The translations under genes and the position numbers were made by a program. The notes under the pieces are model-generated. The model searched no databases and was not told the origin of the DNA. It was given only the letters and a program-made list of their open reading frames with translations. Below are positions 38,221 to 52,400 of a stretch of DNA of 64,000 nucleotides, in pieces; positions within the stretch are counted from its first letter, which is position 1, and the number at the start of each line of letters is the position of its first letter. The stretch comes from Viscum album. Taxonomy: Eukaryota > Streptophyta > Magnoliopsida > Santalales > Viscaceae. The DNA lies in NCBI GenBank assembly GCA_963277665.1, contig OY728142.1, positions 9,810,001-9,874,000 of the forward strand. Direction: 5' to 3'.

Positions 38221-39000
38221 ATGTCGGTCCTATGATGCCTTCATCCTCTCACATACAAGAATCTCCTTCTCAATTATACTCTACACCACATTCGTACAAA
38301 TAATAGATGTGTCCCCAACTTCCATTTTACACAAGGGTGAACAACACGATCTCCTGTATAGAGATTAAAATGGAACAATACCAATGGAATAGTGATAGTT
38401 ATTAATATAAGAAAACAATACCTAATAAAAATTTCATAGCCAAGTCCCTCTAAATTTGTTAACACTTTCTTGTAACATGTCCTCCAACGTATGGAAGGTC
38501 ATCTCTGCATGTCCATATATCTGATGGTGGAAAGAAGTGCTAAGGAATAACTGAGTGTCAAAGGCATGCTGCAATCCCCTCTAGACACGCGATGTAAAAC
38601 ATTTATCCTGATAATAGTTTATAGAACTTAGAACTCCATGCAGCCACAACACCACATCTGCATACCTCTTTATTAAGGCATCCAATTCGCTCAACTCCTT
38701 GATCACTAATAAGTGAGCTGATTACATAAACTAATCCACTACTTCCTATAGATCATTGAATCCCACCTATGTCTTGGGTAATACTATGAAAAAATCCATT
38801 GATATTTCATCCCACTTCCACTTGGGAATATCTAAGGGAAGCACAAAACTGTAGGGAACATGGTGGTCAACCTTAACCTACTAACATAGTAATAACCCTT
38901 CCACATACAAAACCATTTCCCCGCTTCATCCTTGGCAACTAAAACTATTCCCTCAAGACTTAGCACAATTTAGAAATTTTTGGATGCACTGAAAGGTGTG
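38221..39000 (-). pseudogene. integrase core remnant of element D
   Basis: Minus-strand translation shows IPKWKWDEISMDFFIVLPKT near 38,775-38,835. This is the start of the catalytic core, and the first catalytic Asp (M-D-F) is kept. SAHLLVIKELSELDALIKRY, then LWLHGV, follows near 38,645-38,715. CFTSRV, GLQHAFDTQLFLSTSFHHQI, TFHTLEDMLQESVNKF and INNYHYSIGIVPF follow between 38,610 and 38,350. Gaps are bridged by stops and shifts. Confidence 0.88.
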
Positions 39001-39419
39001 ATCTATGGAACTCACATAAAAATCCCTCATGAATTTCCACTGGTACAAACAGATTCCCAGGAAACAACACCTGATTCTAACTATCCTCTAAAAATCCCTC
39101 TATTGTATCACCCTGGTCAATGTGATCACAAATTACTTCTGCCTTTGAGTCTCCCCACTAAGACTCCTCCACCATCCGCACAAAGTATTATTGGACTGTC
39201 ATATGAAATAGACAGCCTCTTCCGCCATCCACTCTTGTTTTCTGATAAAAAGAATCCAATATATCCATTGCCTTCCAAGAATTTGTGGATTCCAAAAATA
39301 CTTCCTTCTCAAACTTCCTTCTTATTTCATCAGACACCACATTCCCATTTTCTATTGTGTAATAGATCTCAATGACTTAGTACAGGAGAAACTGTATCCA
39401 CCATTACTACCAAAAGTTC

Positions 39420-39900
39420 AGGTATCACTGGAAGAAGATAGACCTAATGTTCTTGTTGTGTGTGAAGACCAAAAAGTACTCCCTGATCAGGTAATGTTAC
39501 CACAAATTCAGCACGAATACAACCATTGTAAGCTCCATATCATGGGTGGTATAGTTACATTCATGTGGATATAACTTCTGATACCCATAAGAGATCACTC
39601 CTTGTAACTACATCAACACACATCCAAGGCCTAGACTGGAAGAATCAAAGAAACCTTGAACATCACCCCTTCATCTAGAAACCAAATCATTGGAGCACTG
39701 ACTAGTTTCCCCTTCAAGTTGTTGAATGCTTCATGACATTGATATTTTCATATGATGTTTGGGTATTTTCTGGTCAAATATGTCAATGGAGATGTAACTC
39801 AAAAAAAGTGGGGTATTATCCTCTGGTAATATCTTTCTAAAACCTTGATGTTGTGATCCTATACCACATTCTTGGGTGCTTCCCAAGAAACAACCACCTA
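39420..39900 (-). pseudogene. RNase H remnant of element D
   Basis: On the minus strand: FNNLKGKLVSAPMIWFLDEG near 39,680-39,730, then LGLGCVLM, GVISYGYQKLYPHECNYTTH, DMELTMVVFVLN and FTHNKNIRSIFF. The catalytic Asp of the 'F-T-D-H-K' motif reads His-Asn (FTHNKN). The order and spacing fit the domain between RT and integrase in gypsy elements. Confidence 0.87.
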
Positions 39901-39929
39901 TACCTTTGATGGGTCCACCAATATATCAT

Positions 39930-40640
39930 GCTGAGACACCACATGTCCAAGTAAGTGAACCTATCTCTTCTAGAACATGCACTTTGACAACAACCCATAT
40001 ATTAGATGGTTCCATAAAACTTCCAAGACTATCCTTAGGTGGTCAACATGCTCCTCCTCTGACATTGAGTAAATCAGAATATCATATATGAACACAACGA
40101 AGAACGGGTCTAGGAAATTACATAAGACAGAGTTCATGAGCCCCATGTACATGACTGGTGAATTCACAACACCGAACTGCTTGACCACAAACTCGATGTT
40201 CCCATACCTGTACCTAGAAGTAGTCATTGGGATCTCAACCTCATTCTCCCTCAACTTGTGATATATCGGCCATTGATCTATCTTAACGAACCATCCTTAT
40301 CCCTTAACTTGTTTAAAAGATTATCTATTCATAGTAGAGGGTAATGGTTCTTGAATGTTACCTGATTCAGTATCCGGTAGTCTATGCATAGCCTTAGGCC
40401 ACTGTTATACTTCTTCATGAACAAGACTGGAGGACCCCATAATGACACACTCAATCAGATAAAAACCTTTCCATCAGGTTTTCAACCTGAATACGCTACT
40501 CCCACAACTCAGAAGGTGACATTCAATAGGGAGCCATTGAAATCAGATGAGCACCGAGTTTCAAGTCTATTCCGAACTCAATATCACGTTGATGGGGTAG
40601 AGTTATAACCTCTTTAGGAAGAACATCCAGGAACTCCTCA
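39930..40640 (-). pseudogene. reverse transcriptase remnant of element D
   Basis: [14 protein letters not shown] and [16 protein letters not shown] are read on the minus strand near 40,330-40,450. A 94-codon frame at 39,970-40,254 continues with YGNIEFVVKQFGVVNSPVMY, FVVFIYDILIYS and EEEHVDHLRIVLE. The active site F-I-D-D reads F-I-Y-D, so one catalytic Asp is lost. Plus-strand frames across this stretch are antisense shadows. Confidence 0.9.
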
Positions 40641-41359
40641 ACAACTCCCAGAACCCCCACCATCTAAGAACCCATTAACCCTTATTACTATGTTCCTAAC
40701 ATATAAATAAGAGTCTCTACATGTTTTCTTCCCACTTGACAGCTCCTCTCACAAATGAAAAACTACACGATGTCCATCCACTCCTAAAAACACAAATCTT
40801 ATCTGGAAGAATTTGAAAAAAAATCATATGAAATAACCATTAAATGCCTAGGATGACATCGTACGACCACATATGTAGTAGAAGAAGATCCAACTAGACT
40901 GATGTGTCCCCAAAATTAGTTTACATCCTCAGAAAAAATCAAAAAAAATTGTTATGACATCTGATAGGTGTGCTCCAGACTAGGGGCAGAAGCAGTCTCT
41001 AAACATCTAGTCACAATTAATGGGCTATAATGGGTGAAACAAATCTGTTAAAATCTTTTAAAAATCACATGAAATAGAAATAAATATAGTAATCTTACCT
41101 AAAAACCCTATGGACCTGCTAGAATTGCTACCTCAATATCATGCAACTGCCCACGCCTAGCTCCCCTACACCTCCACTGCCGACCGCCTCCCTGGCCAGG
41201 CCCTGGTCGATGTCTCTCAAGAGAACCCTGGGGTCAGCCTCCTCCAACATTGTCCACCCTCGGTGGAGTGGGAGCTCGTAGCCCATGCCACTAGAATGTT
41301 CTGACTGAAAAATTCTACCACTAAGGTGGGTGTTGAACCTACCCACCCCGCCTTATGTC

Positions 41360-42250
41360 TCTCGATTGGGTAATTAGATCCAAAGATGTCCATGGCCTTC
41401 ATAGACAAACCACCTTGGTCCCAAGCCCATGGGGAAGGGAGATTACTAGGATGTCAGAACTGAAACATCTAAGACAAACTTCTTGATGGTCAAAACATGG
41501 AAGTCTCTGACACCGGAGACCTATTACTGAAAACCTTCCCCTTTAAGAAAACTTGGTTGGCCCCTATCTTTCATGACACCTCCCTGAGAGTGCATCATCT
41601 CCACTACTTATGCCTTCTTATGAACATATATGTATGTCGGTAGGGTAAATTGAGTGATTTAATATTGAATAGAAGGTCAGAGTGCCTTCTCCGAGCATCT
41701 CTCCCATGACTCCTCATTTAGAAATATATCTGGAGAAATAACAAAAGATCCTTGAACTTGATCCCCAATTCCTTCACCAACATGACCCCTGATAGAGTGA
41801 TATCATCTCCGGACTATTTTCATCCATCATCATCGATGAATGAATCTCTTCCTGAAACTCCTAAAAGTCATCTCAGGAAAAAACGCTCTCCTTCCACTAC
41901 CTAAGGTAAAGAATCCACCACTGATGTGCCACTCCTCACATCTGGCTCACTACTAGAAGAACCAAGTACTTCCTCAGGACACATATCAATGTAAAGGTAA
42001 TTTTCAGATCCTCAATCCATCCATTCATCTCTATGTCTAAAACACTACCTTTGTACATCCCTAGGATCTGTCACAAGAAGGTACGAAGAGTATTTTTCCA
42101 CAACTCATCTTCATCCTCTTGATCGACCCCCTGTTGATCAAACTTGTTAGCCTGCTAGGCCTCAACTGCTCATACCACATGTGGGTGATGTTCGAGTGCC
42201 ATAGGTGAAAAGGGTAAACAAGGAACTCATAAACCTGGGTAGAAAGAAAT
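41360..42250 (-). pseudogene. gag remnant of element D
   Basis: The stretch between the PBS and RT should hold gag and protease. Near 41,364-41,416 the minus strand reads WFVYEGHGHLWI-stop-LPNRET. This aligns with a CCHC knuckle of the form C-F-x-C-x-x-x-G-H-x-x-x-x-C-P, with only the His and glycines kept. The upstream part could not be read as a clean domain. The protease signature was not found. Confidence 0.6.
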
Positions 42251-42565
42251 TTTCATTTAAGATTTATTTTTCACATGTTATTAAAATTAAAATCCCAAAA
42301 CTCCTAAGACACATAAGAACACAATTTGTTATGATGCATGTACCTTTCCTAAGATCTCTACTCTATAATCAGTGTATCCTTATTTGGTCGTTCAGTAGGT
42401 CCAGAGTCCTTACATTGGATCACGGGGGGGCTTTAAAATCTTTTGTCTTATCACATCTTCCGTAACCTTTTTCAGTCACCAATATTTCCTACCATCATTT
42501 TCCTTCCATCCCATTCAATCCTCACTATTCCAAACTCTGAACTCCATCATATCCATCAACCATTA

Positions 42566-42577
42566 CCTTTGATACCA
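42566..42577 (-). other. tRNA-iMet-like primer binding site of element D
   Basis: The minus strand reads TGGTATCAAAGG, matching TGGTATCAGAGC at 10 of 12 positions. It lies 8 nt from the LTR end (..GGTCA at 42,586), which fixes the right-hand LTR as the 5' LTR. Confidence 0.8.
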
Positions 42578-42585
42578 TTATATCA

Positions 42586-45500
42586 TGACCAACCATCATC
42601 AAGATATGGGAAGAGACATCAATTTGTCGGGACCTTCCTTATTCAAAAAGATAAAGATATAATGACCCCTGAGTCCCGCCTTTAATAGGCCCTAGAGTGG
42701 AGACTAGCACCAAGGGTATAGAATCTCAGACAAAATAGGAGTAATTTCCCTTTTTGATGAAAAAATGTTCGGAGATTAGATGGTAGAAAATCCCAAGCAA
42801 CACCAAAATTTTATATAAAGGAAACAAAAATCCAACCCGTGCATGATTTAAACATAAATTGTGAATCAATTACAACCAAAGTACCAAATCAAGAACAAAA
42901 AGAAAGAGACTAAGTAGAAACACAAGAAAATATCTCGACCTGTGAGCTGGTAAAATCTGGCACTATCCTCAAAGTCCTTCAGGAAACCTAAAAATAGTTT
43001 TACAAATGTAGGGGGTGTAAACAATTATATGGAGTAGAAAAACTAATGTCACATGTTCACAAGTGGGGGAACATACTAATACCACAATGAGAGAAAATTA
43101 TAACCTCAATGAACATACACATGAGTAATAACCATCCCAGCATCACCAAGGCACACTCACTAAATAACAAACGTCAAGTAATGTATTATTATAAGAACAA
43201 CTACATTTGGGTACCTAGAACCATTTTCCCACTTGTTCGAAGGTCATTCTTAATGGCTAACATCTTGAAACTACCACTCTTCCAAAATGAAGTCACACTC
43301 CTACAACCTTCCCTCACACACCTGGGCCTCAGACCACACACAGATCATGCCTCGCGGACACCTTGTCCACAACCATACCACACATACATCCCACATACAC
43401 CTGATCCACAAAAATTATACCTCTCACTCAAATACACATAGGAATCATCCCGAAGAAACTTGGGAAAACAATCATGGCCCCCAAACTCATGGGGCCATCA
43501 TCCATAAAAAACATGCCCAATGTATATTGGAATAAAGTAAACCTCATTCCATTAGAGCATACCTAGATATGATCGAGTGGTAAGAACCAAAAAAAGGGTG
43601 TGAGGAAGAACGTTAGAAACGAACCATACATCCTTCCATCAGGATGTTGGAAAATACACCCACCACCATGAAATGGGTTTGTTCAGAACATAGTAATCAA
43701 CATGGGTGGGTTGTTAATTGAAAATCACATGGAGCTACTAGTTTATAAATATAGCTAAACAAACATTTTTCACAAACTATGGGTTTATAAACAACAAACC
43801 AACCCACATATAACCACATTTGATACTACCCCTATATGGAAAACCACACAAACCACCTCAATAAAACACAAGCATATCTCCCTTTCATTTAACCACATTA
43901 CATTTGTTAATTAAGGGGTTCACTTTAATTTAATCCAACACTACCTGAGAGAATTACAACTGCAACATTTTCAACTATATTCAAAATTCTAAAGGCCACC
44001 AAACACTACCAATGAAAACAAGGATGTAGGGAAAAGGTAAGAAAACCCATTTTAACACCCATTCATAAAAACAAAAATGATCAACAAACATATAGTCCCA
44101 CTCCACACCCCCATTTTCCTATACACTTGTTCAACCACTAACAACGGTCATTATTCAATGTTATCCTGGTCAATAATCCTCTCACTACTAGAACCAGCTA
44201 CCTTGTTTCACAACAACACCACACCCAGCACACCCATAAACATAAAGTCACAACAAAACCCTATCATACAGCCCTGCTACTCTACCACTACCTAGAATTA
44301 TTCCCACTACACAACAAGTATATCCATTCCACAATCAATCAATCTCTCAACCTGATATTCCTTCATACCTCATGTACCACACCATACAAAAATCCAATAT
44401 GAAAACACCACCAAATAGCAGCCTCACTACACAAACATAACCTTCCTCATTCATAAGACCATTCCATCTATCCATCCCTACTACCCACATCCCTTCCTCC
44501 CACAATAGCACCACACAACCCACACATGGCTCGAACCAAATAGAACACAACATACAACCACCCCATCAAGACAAGGATATTCATATTTAGCCAACCGGGG
44601 TTCTCTAATTTCCACTTGATAAATATGGGTGATCAAAAAATAGGTTTGATCCAAGGGCATCAATCTATTTAACAAAATAAAGGTGATTAAGAAGATTTCA
44701 TGTTAAAGTCATTTATCAAAGCCACAGAACAAAAATATAACATCACTAGTGAACAATAAAAGACCCCAAACATCCACAAATTTTATAAGGAATACAACCA
44801 CAACAAACCATAAAAATATACAAAGATATCAAATAAAATAGGTGATCAATGTCAAACCATATCCAATTCCCTACCCATTAACTTTTAATTATAATATTCC
44901 CCCTCATTTAATACTCATTTATGAAAAGGATTCACCCATTATTTACAAGTATCATTGGTACACCCACCTCTCATCATACAAAAATAGAGAGATCCATAAG
45001 AATCCCTACTTGAAACAATAGGTGACCAAAACACCTCTTTGCACCAAAATAGAGGATCGCGTGGGTCGTAAGAAACTCAAACAAAACTTGGCAGGCGGGA
45101 TCTAGAACCAATACATGACTTCTATAGAGAGGAAGTATTTAAGAACACTAAGGGGGATTAGAAAAACACTAGGAAGGGACGATCCTAGCTTTGAAGATAG
45201 AGATCATATATTAAAGGGAGAACTATTTGAAAGTCATTAACGTGGGATCATGGTTAAGATCACACTATTTGAATATCTCAATGTCCCTAGAACATTAAGA
45301 TATTAAATATATACATAATATTCTTTGAAATGGAATTAAAAACCCCCTAAGATGGATTTAAACTTTGGTTTATGTTAAATAAAATGTATAAGGGGTGAAA
45401 CATAAAAAACATGAGAAACTAGAAATTTGGAAAAGGGTGTTAAACTGTTTGGTATGCCACCATTTTAGTGTGGAACTGTCATGGTGCCACCATTACAGTA

Positions 45501-45755
45501 CAACCGTTATGGTTCCACTATTTTGGTGTTACACTATTTTGGTGTTCCACCATTTTGGTGCCCCCGTGACAGTGTTCTACAATCACAATGCCACTATCTC
45601 AGTGTTCCACCATCACGGTGCCAACATTTTGGTGAAACCATTTAGTGAAACTAGATATTTGGAGAACTCTAGAAGAAAACCATTGTGATCCACAAGAACA
45701 CCACAGAAACTATTTTTTTATAAAGGAATGGCCTTCAGAAATCCTGGTCATTACA
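42586..45755 (-). repeat. 5' LTR of element D
   Basis: Partner of 34,045-37,299. On the minus strand it runs from TGTAATGACC to ...GGTCA. It is slightly shorter than its partner, partly because the U3 tandem array has fewer units. Confidence 0.88.
45447..45650. repeat. U3 tandem repeats in the D 5' LTR
   Basis: Variants of CCACCATTTTGGTGTTC run head to tail, matching the longer array at 36,911-37,180. Their presence in both LTRs shows that the array existed before insertion. Confidence 0.78.
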
Positions 45756-46235
45756 TAATCAGTCAATCGATTCATGGAATTTCATTGAATTAGAATATCC
45801 AAAATTATCTAATTCAGTTTCAACGGAAATATTCAAATAAAATTCATTCATGAAAAAACCTCAAAATTAAGAAAATAAATTACAATTTTGATTAAAAGTC
45901 AAATTCCAAAAAAAATTGATTCCACAGAAAAAAATTAGTTAAATAAAATAAAAAAATCATGTTCATCTAGATTATGTATATTAAAAAATATTGAAAAATA
46001 TATTTTCAAAAAGACATTAAATTATTTTCTATAAAAATAAATTGAAAATATGACCACATAAAATTTTCATTTAATCTTCGAAAGAACATAATTTAATAAG
46101 ATTTTTTTATAATTTAAATTTTAAAAATAAATTAATAAATAAAAAATATTATCAAATTATTGATTTTTCTTAAATTAAATTCTCAATTTTTTTAAAAAAT
46201 ATATGTGGTAATGTGTGCAACCACTGACCACATCA
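45756..46235 (-). repeat. 3' LTR of element C, second piece
   Basis: This 480 bp piece aligns with 52,025-52,504, also 480 bp. Anchors: TTCATGGAATTTCATT (45,772; 52,037), AAATTACAATTTTGATTAAA (45,885; 52,142), AAAAATTGATTCCA (45,912; 52,180) and the terminal TGACCACATCA (TGGCCACATCA in the other copy). It continues the LTR interrupted at 34,044. Confidence 0.85.
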
Positions 46236-49200
46236 AACTCCCAAAAACTTAAATTTTTGTTTTTCCTTCAATGATTTCATGATTTATCTATATTTTTAAA
46301 ATAGACAAAAAAAAGTTTACTTGTAGCTAAAAATAAATCATGTTAAAACATTAATTTTTATAGAAAAAATTTCATATTTGGGTAAATATTTCAAATAATT
46401 CTCATAGTAGGTTCAACCTATGTTCAAATTCACACTATAAATAAAGTGATCATAGAGTCAGTCACAGTTGAAAATGTGTTGCCCCATATTTGAAGTTACT
46501 CGCTTCACCACATTAATTATCATACAAGTTCCAATCCTAAGAGATATGTCTAGTAATAATTAAGTAAAAATAAATCCTTAGTAGGAGGGACTTTTAATTA
46601 TCACTGTCTCCATGGTTCCAAAAATTCATGTTCTTTTTTAAAACATCATTGATACAACTCATAATTAATTTATATAATTCAATTGTCCCCTTATTCATTT
46701 TATTTCAATATTCCCCTCACCTTAATGAGATCATTTTTTACAAGGCCCTTTTTTTAATTTTTCAGAGTAAAAGGATTTTTCATAGAACTATGGAATCACA
46801 TATTGAGTTTTACTTTTATTCATTTATTAAAACTCACTTAGTTTACTTGTCTCGAAGAATCACCATGGGATCCCAATTTCCCTTTCAACTCTCTATTCAA
46901 AAGAATCATACGATTAGAATTTGAGTTGCCTCCCTAAGTTGATTGATTTTAAAAAGGGTGAGTCCCCTAAGTTTTATTTCATTTTTCTAGTTTCCTCAAG
47001 TTATCAACATAATTATACTATCTTCTATATTATCCCAATCCATTTATATGTTCTTAAATATAATATCCATAAATTTGTTTTAACAATACTCAACAATTAT
47101 ACACCCCCAACAATTGCAGAATCAATGAAATCATCAGAATCCTATATGTTGTTAACTTATATGAAGGATAAAATGTGGTGTCTTTTTAATCTGAATACCC
47201 TCAATTTTTTAATAAATTTAAATTATTTTAAGAATTTTTTAGAAAAAACATAAATGAGGATATTGATTTATTGCATGATTTAATCAGATCTTAGCATAGA
47301 ATAAATACCTCTCTCCCCACACATAAAACTCAATGTTGACTCCAATGTATAAATTTAAGGTGGGAGACATTTTCATTCAAAACAAGTTTTTAATTCTTTA
47401 GTACAATGAATGTCAAAGGGGTTACATTAATTTTCAAAAATAACTTTTCCCATGTATTCAAATAAATTTTCCAAATATTTTTTTCAAAATGATAATTTTT
47501 TTTTCAATTTTCAAGTTCATTATTATTAGACATAGAAAAAATAATTTTCAATGTAGCTTAATCAGTGTCATGATGACTAATTTTTTACAAAATAGTATAA
47601 CTAATGAGATTATAATTGTTGTATGTAGGTTACACAATGAAACTCGACATAAATTTAAACTCATTAGATTTCAAAAATCAAATTCCCAATAATAAAATTA
47701 GTTTCACAATTTTCACAAGAACATGGGAATTCTTGCACACATAACTCTAATTAGTATGCAATATGGATGTGAAAATTTAAAAAATTTATAATTAAAAATA
47801 TTACACCTCCTATTTCGGAAGGTTCTCATCATTTTTTTATAAAAATTTTGTCCTCGTTATTCATTTATTCTGATGTATCCCTATATAATCCAATTTAGTT
47901 CCTAAAAATTTCAATATATTGACATTATAACTCATGACATAAATTTCAAAGTGAAATTCAACCCAAATATTTGTTATGGATTGTTATCCAATAAATTTAT
48001 TGTGTTTCACCCTTTCTCCCTAATAGACTAATAGATAAAATAATTTCCTTGTTTTTTACCTAAAATAATCACATCCAATTAAATAACATTAATAAAACAG
48101 ATCAATAAAATAAATAGGATAACATGTAACAACCCCATTGTGGTTCTGTGTTTTGACTATCCACAACTGGATAGTCATTTGATCAACCACATTTTGATGG
48201 AATATGTGGCTTCTTTTCAAAGAACCATAATATTATCTTCTTTTTATCTTCATTGATTTTCAATTTTTTGAGTACCCTCTAAACAACTTAATTTAAGCCC
48301 CTATCTATTTTAGTAGCCCAAATTTTGATTATTGGAGGAAACAATGTAGGGGTACTATGAAACTTCTTCATCTTGAGGGTTAGAGTGCATAGGTTGTGGA
48401 AATTAAACTCATTAAAGTTACATATCTATTAGTTCAATACAATTAAAAAAATATTCCATCAGAAAAAATAATGTGTCAAAAACATAATTCACACCCATGC
48501 ATGGTTCGAATAGCTCCTCTTCCGCTACATTTTTCAAACAAGAATTTTCAATCAAAATTGGGAGTTCTAGAAATTCTTCGGTAGGTAGAGCTACGATTTT
48601 CTCTTGACTCTCCATGAAATAACATAATTGTATATCATCCTTAATAACCAAAAAGGGAGAAACAATATAAAAACAGATTCAATACAATAAAATTCAAATA
48701 AAAACAAATATTCTTCAAAAAAAATTCAACTCCCTGAATAAGTGTAGTTTTTTCCTCTTCCTGATTGAACATTGATCATGAGATAATTTCTATGGTTGGA
48801 TTAAGGTAGTAAATGTCCTATAACATTTTTTAAAAATAAATCACCTCATTTTTTCATCAAAGTGAAAAGACATTGTGTCTTATGTTGGATCAACCTATTG
48901 AGTAAATTAAAAATTATTATACCCTTTATAACACAAAAAATCATCGAATGAAGTGTTGAAAATAATATGATATTTTCTATTATGTGAATATTATTCAATT
49001 TCCTCCAAACTCATCTCCTTCAATCCCTTGAAACATGATTTTGAATATAGATATTTTATTTCTAGTATCATATTGAGGGAATTTTAGAATTTAATATTTA
49101 TAGGTTCGACACCTGGTCTCTCATGGTTTTTTTACATTATTTTAATTTTTTTCCCATATTATTTTTTTAGTAGGCTGCTAGAGTTCTATCTTATCCACTT

Positions 49201-49485
49201 GATTCTATCTGATCATATCTATAGCCATAAAATCATTTTCATGATTTCATCATGATAATATATTTCATTATTAGTAGGCTCCCTATGTTGTCATTCATGA
49301 ACCCATCATTGGAATTTTTCTACTGTATCCTTAAGTTATTTAATGAGATAAAATAATGACATTAAATCATAAATTTGTGAATCCATTACTATTGTCCTTA
49401 TTTTCATGATGTTTTTGAAAGTTTTATGAAATATTACTAAAGAAATTAGGACATATGTTGTTTCCCAATAAAGAGCCCAAAAAAT
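46236..49485 (-). other. interior of element C, no recognisable coding
   Basis: About 3.25 kb with a PPT-like TTTTTGGGAGTT at the left (minus-strand 3') end. Open frames are short: 46,628-46,924 (+, 98 aa), 46,921-47,253 (+, 110 aa) and 48,418-48,651 (-, 77 aa, acidic, with ALPTEEFLELPILIE). None matches a retroelement domain I know. No PBS could be recognised next to 49,486. The region may be a non-autonomous interior or a pol region decayed beyond recognition. Confidence 0.4.
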
Positions 49486-52400
49486 TGATGCCATCCCTGT
49501 CATGAAGATAGTAGTATTCACATTTATAAACCCAAAATATAGCACATTGGCTAACCTTCAGTTGACTCTCAAGGAATCAGTGTCAAATTCATTAGTGGTC
49601 TTTCTGAAAATCAATTTTTTTTTAAAATTTTAAAAGTAATAAATGAAAATTGCATAAAAGGTGATTAAAAACACAATGGGAGTGATAATATAGTGAATTA
49701 GAAGGAAATAGAGTGAATAAAAAGAATTATAATAGGAACAGTCAGTATGAAAAATCCCAGATCTAGATTGGTTCAGCCTCAACTACCTATCACAAATATT
49801 CTGATGAAATAAATCAATAACTCTAATCCCCAATCATTGCATGGTTTATGGCTCTACTCACACACCTATCTCAACCAAAACATCAATAATTCATGCATAT
49901 AAGTTCTTATAACACATGAGAACTCTCCCAAAGTAATGAAATATTATAACTAAATCACTCCATTCAATAATTTCACCCTAACCAAAGTGATCAAATGATA
50001 AAAAAACACAACCAACCCTAACCACTAGATCAATTATGTAAAGAAAATTAGGGGAAACAGATTCTAGGAAAAAGTTTAGAAACCCAATATTCTGAATCAT
50101 TGTGCCCTCATAGCACCCCAAATCACCTTCACAGTCTACTAAGAGTAAATCATATGTTAAAATCATCATAAAACTCAAATATCCAAGTAGTTTCAATATT
50201 CACATATTAGATAAATAATTGTATTTTTTATCAATTTATAGATAATCAAGATCACATAATATATGAAGAATAATTAACTATAAAAAGATTGAAAAATATT
50301 AAAAACACCACAGTAGTAATTACTAAATATGAAAATAGTGATACAATAAAAATGGAATGTAAAAATGGGAGATCGATTCCTATTTCTTGGAATTGAGATG
50401 ATTCCTATATACAAGGATATTAAAATTAGATGATAACATGTCATATAAATTGAAAAATAAAACAATATATTTGACAACTGATGACATCCTATGTAATAGG
50501 CATTAGAATTATACACAGTGTGCTTTGACGCACTCGTCGCCAACTCTGAGTTCCAAATTTTGGTAAATGGACAACCTCTCAAACAAACCTGTGATTCCCC
50601 ACGAATATGTATCCCAATTACCATCATTACCACATATTATTTCATTCTCTATCCCTCACATTCTTCTTATCCGATTCAACAAACAAACTAGAAAAAATGT
50701 CAAAGACATTGCATGAAATGAGCTCTAATTATTTTACCCAAATTCCAACTTGGAATCAGATGTGTTGAATACTAAATATATATATATATATATATATTAT
50801 ACATATATATATATATATTAGTTAATTATTCTAGTATTAAATATATATATATATTTGTGTGTATTTTAATATTTATAAACATATTATTAACATTTATATC
50901 AATTGTATTAATAATTATTATTATTATTGAAATATAAAAATATAAAAATATATTAATATTACTAATATATATCTTTACTTACATATACCTATTATTAATA
51001 TTGTTGTTTTTCTTATTATTATTATTTTACTTATGAATTATTTGTTTTTATTTTTTTCTTTCTCCTTATCGATTATCAAGGGTTATTCTTCTACAAGGAA
51101 TAAGGTTCTCGGCTTAACCATGTGTTATCCTGTACACTAGGGTTTGGTGGTGCCGATCCATCCATGGATACATTGTGTGACCATCCACCTTCAATGGTAG
51201 TGACTCTGGATAGGTCATCTTCAGCGAATGAGTATGACTTCATCCAGTTTGGGCTAGCTTCAGAAACACCGCTTATCAAGTTGTGTCCCTTGGTGGATAA
51301 GCATTATGATCTTGTTCGATGGGTGTTTTGGTGTTCAAATACAGTTTGGAAGACTCATTGCGACCTGCTATATCTAGCGTCGATGGTTTGGTTTCAGTGG
51401 TGGCGGATGTGCGACTTCAGGTTCATGTTGTGTGTGGCAGAAATCAAGCATGGGACGGAAGATTCATCATCAAGAATGGCTATTTAGTATTGTGTACTAT
51501 GATAATTTAGTGGTGTATTGAGCTTGATGGAGTTAGGGAGATAGTGGTGGTGATAGACTGATAAATTAGGATAATGGTGGAATGGTGGTAGGGGATGGGA
51601 AGTGGTGAAAGTAGGTCATGGAGGTTGATGATGGAAGACCAATAGATATCGGTCAACAATAGTACGATAAAGGGATTGTAGTAGATATGATAATGGTAGA
51701 CCCATTTTAGAAAAATGGTAAATGGAATTGGGGTGATGGAGGTAACACACCCCTAACATTAGTGCACACTGGAGTGGTGGATATGCTGGAAGTGGCATGG
51801 CAGACTGAGGGTGTTGGTGGAAGATATCTTCTAGATGATGTAGAGTGCGAGGTAGAGAGATAGTAAATTTGACTAGTATAAGGACATATGTGTAGTAGAA
51901 TTTTCATGGAAGATCTACCTAAAAAATCACATATTTTCAGAATTCAATGACATCAAAAAATCTGATCTACAAAGAAATAAAATCAAACAACTCATTCAAT
52001 TGTAAAAATAATTCCAGAAATAATAAATACATTTATTTCATGTAATTTCATTAAATTTAAATATCGAATAATATTTAATTGAGTACCAAATAAAATATTT
52101 CAATCAGAATTCTTCTGTGAAGCAACTTCAAAATTCAAAAACAATTACAATTTTGAATGAAAATCAAATTTCCAAAAAAAAAATTGATTCCATAACAAAA
52201 TATCACGAGATTAACATAAAAAATTTAATTTCATCTTCATTATATTCATATAAATTTTGTGGAAAATGATATTTCCAATGAAAATTAAAATATTATTGCC
52301 CTTAAAGAAAAATTGATAATTTGAACACATAAAAATTGGTCAATTCATCTCCCAAAAATTAAACATTCATGATATTTTCAAATAAAAAAATTTAATCTAA

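Larger units (their letters stand above)
34045..45755 (-). mobile_element. element D: minus-strand Ty3/gypsy retrotransposon nested in element C
   Basis: Its LTRs are 34,045-37,299 and 42,586-45,755, with a 5.29 kb interior that encodes gag, RT, RNase H and integrase in gypsy order on the minus strand. A tRNA-iMet-like PBS lies just inside the right LTR. Element C resumes alignment with its other LTR exactly on either side. D LTRs resemble each other much better than C LTRs do, as expected for the later insertion. The flanking 5-mers (TATAA and TAATC) are not a clean duplication. Confidence 0.9.

Noticed and set aside
38980..39375. 131-codon plus-strand frame
   Set aside because: It is antisense to the integrase/RNase H part of element D, whose minus-strand motifs are clear.
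41128..41408. Two overlapping minus-strand frames upstream of RT in element D
   Set aside because: They fall in the gag region but show no gag domain beyond the decayed knuckle already listed; the overlap reflects GC-richer DNA.
34040..45760. TATAA / TAATC at the edges of element D as a target duplication
   Set aside because: The two 5-mers do not match; a TATAA near 45,719 lies inside the LTR as defined by alignment with the other LTR.
46628..47253. Two adjacent plus-strand frames of 98 and 110 codons in the C interior
   Set aside because: Phe/Ile/Leu-rich composition expected of AT-rich DNA, no recognisable domain, and opposite to the element's orientation.
48124..48136. TGTAACAACCCCA looks like a gypsy LTR start
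   Set aside because: No polypurine tract precedes it on the plus strand and no partner copy was found in the window.
51122..51487. 121-codon plus-strand frame
   Set aside because: It is antisense within the 5' LTR of element C, and the frame is not kept in the other LTR at 33,150-33,500.
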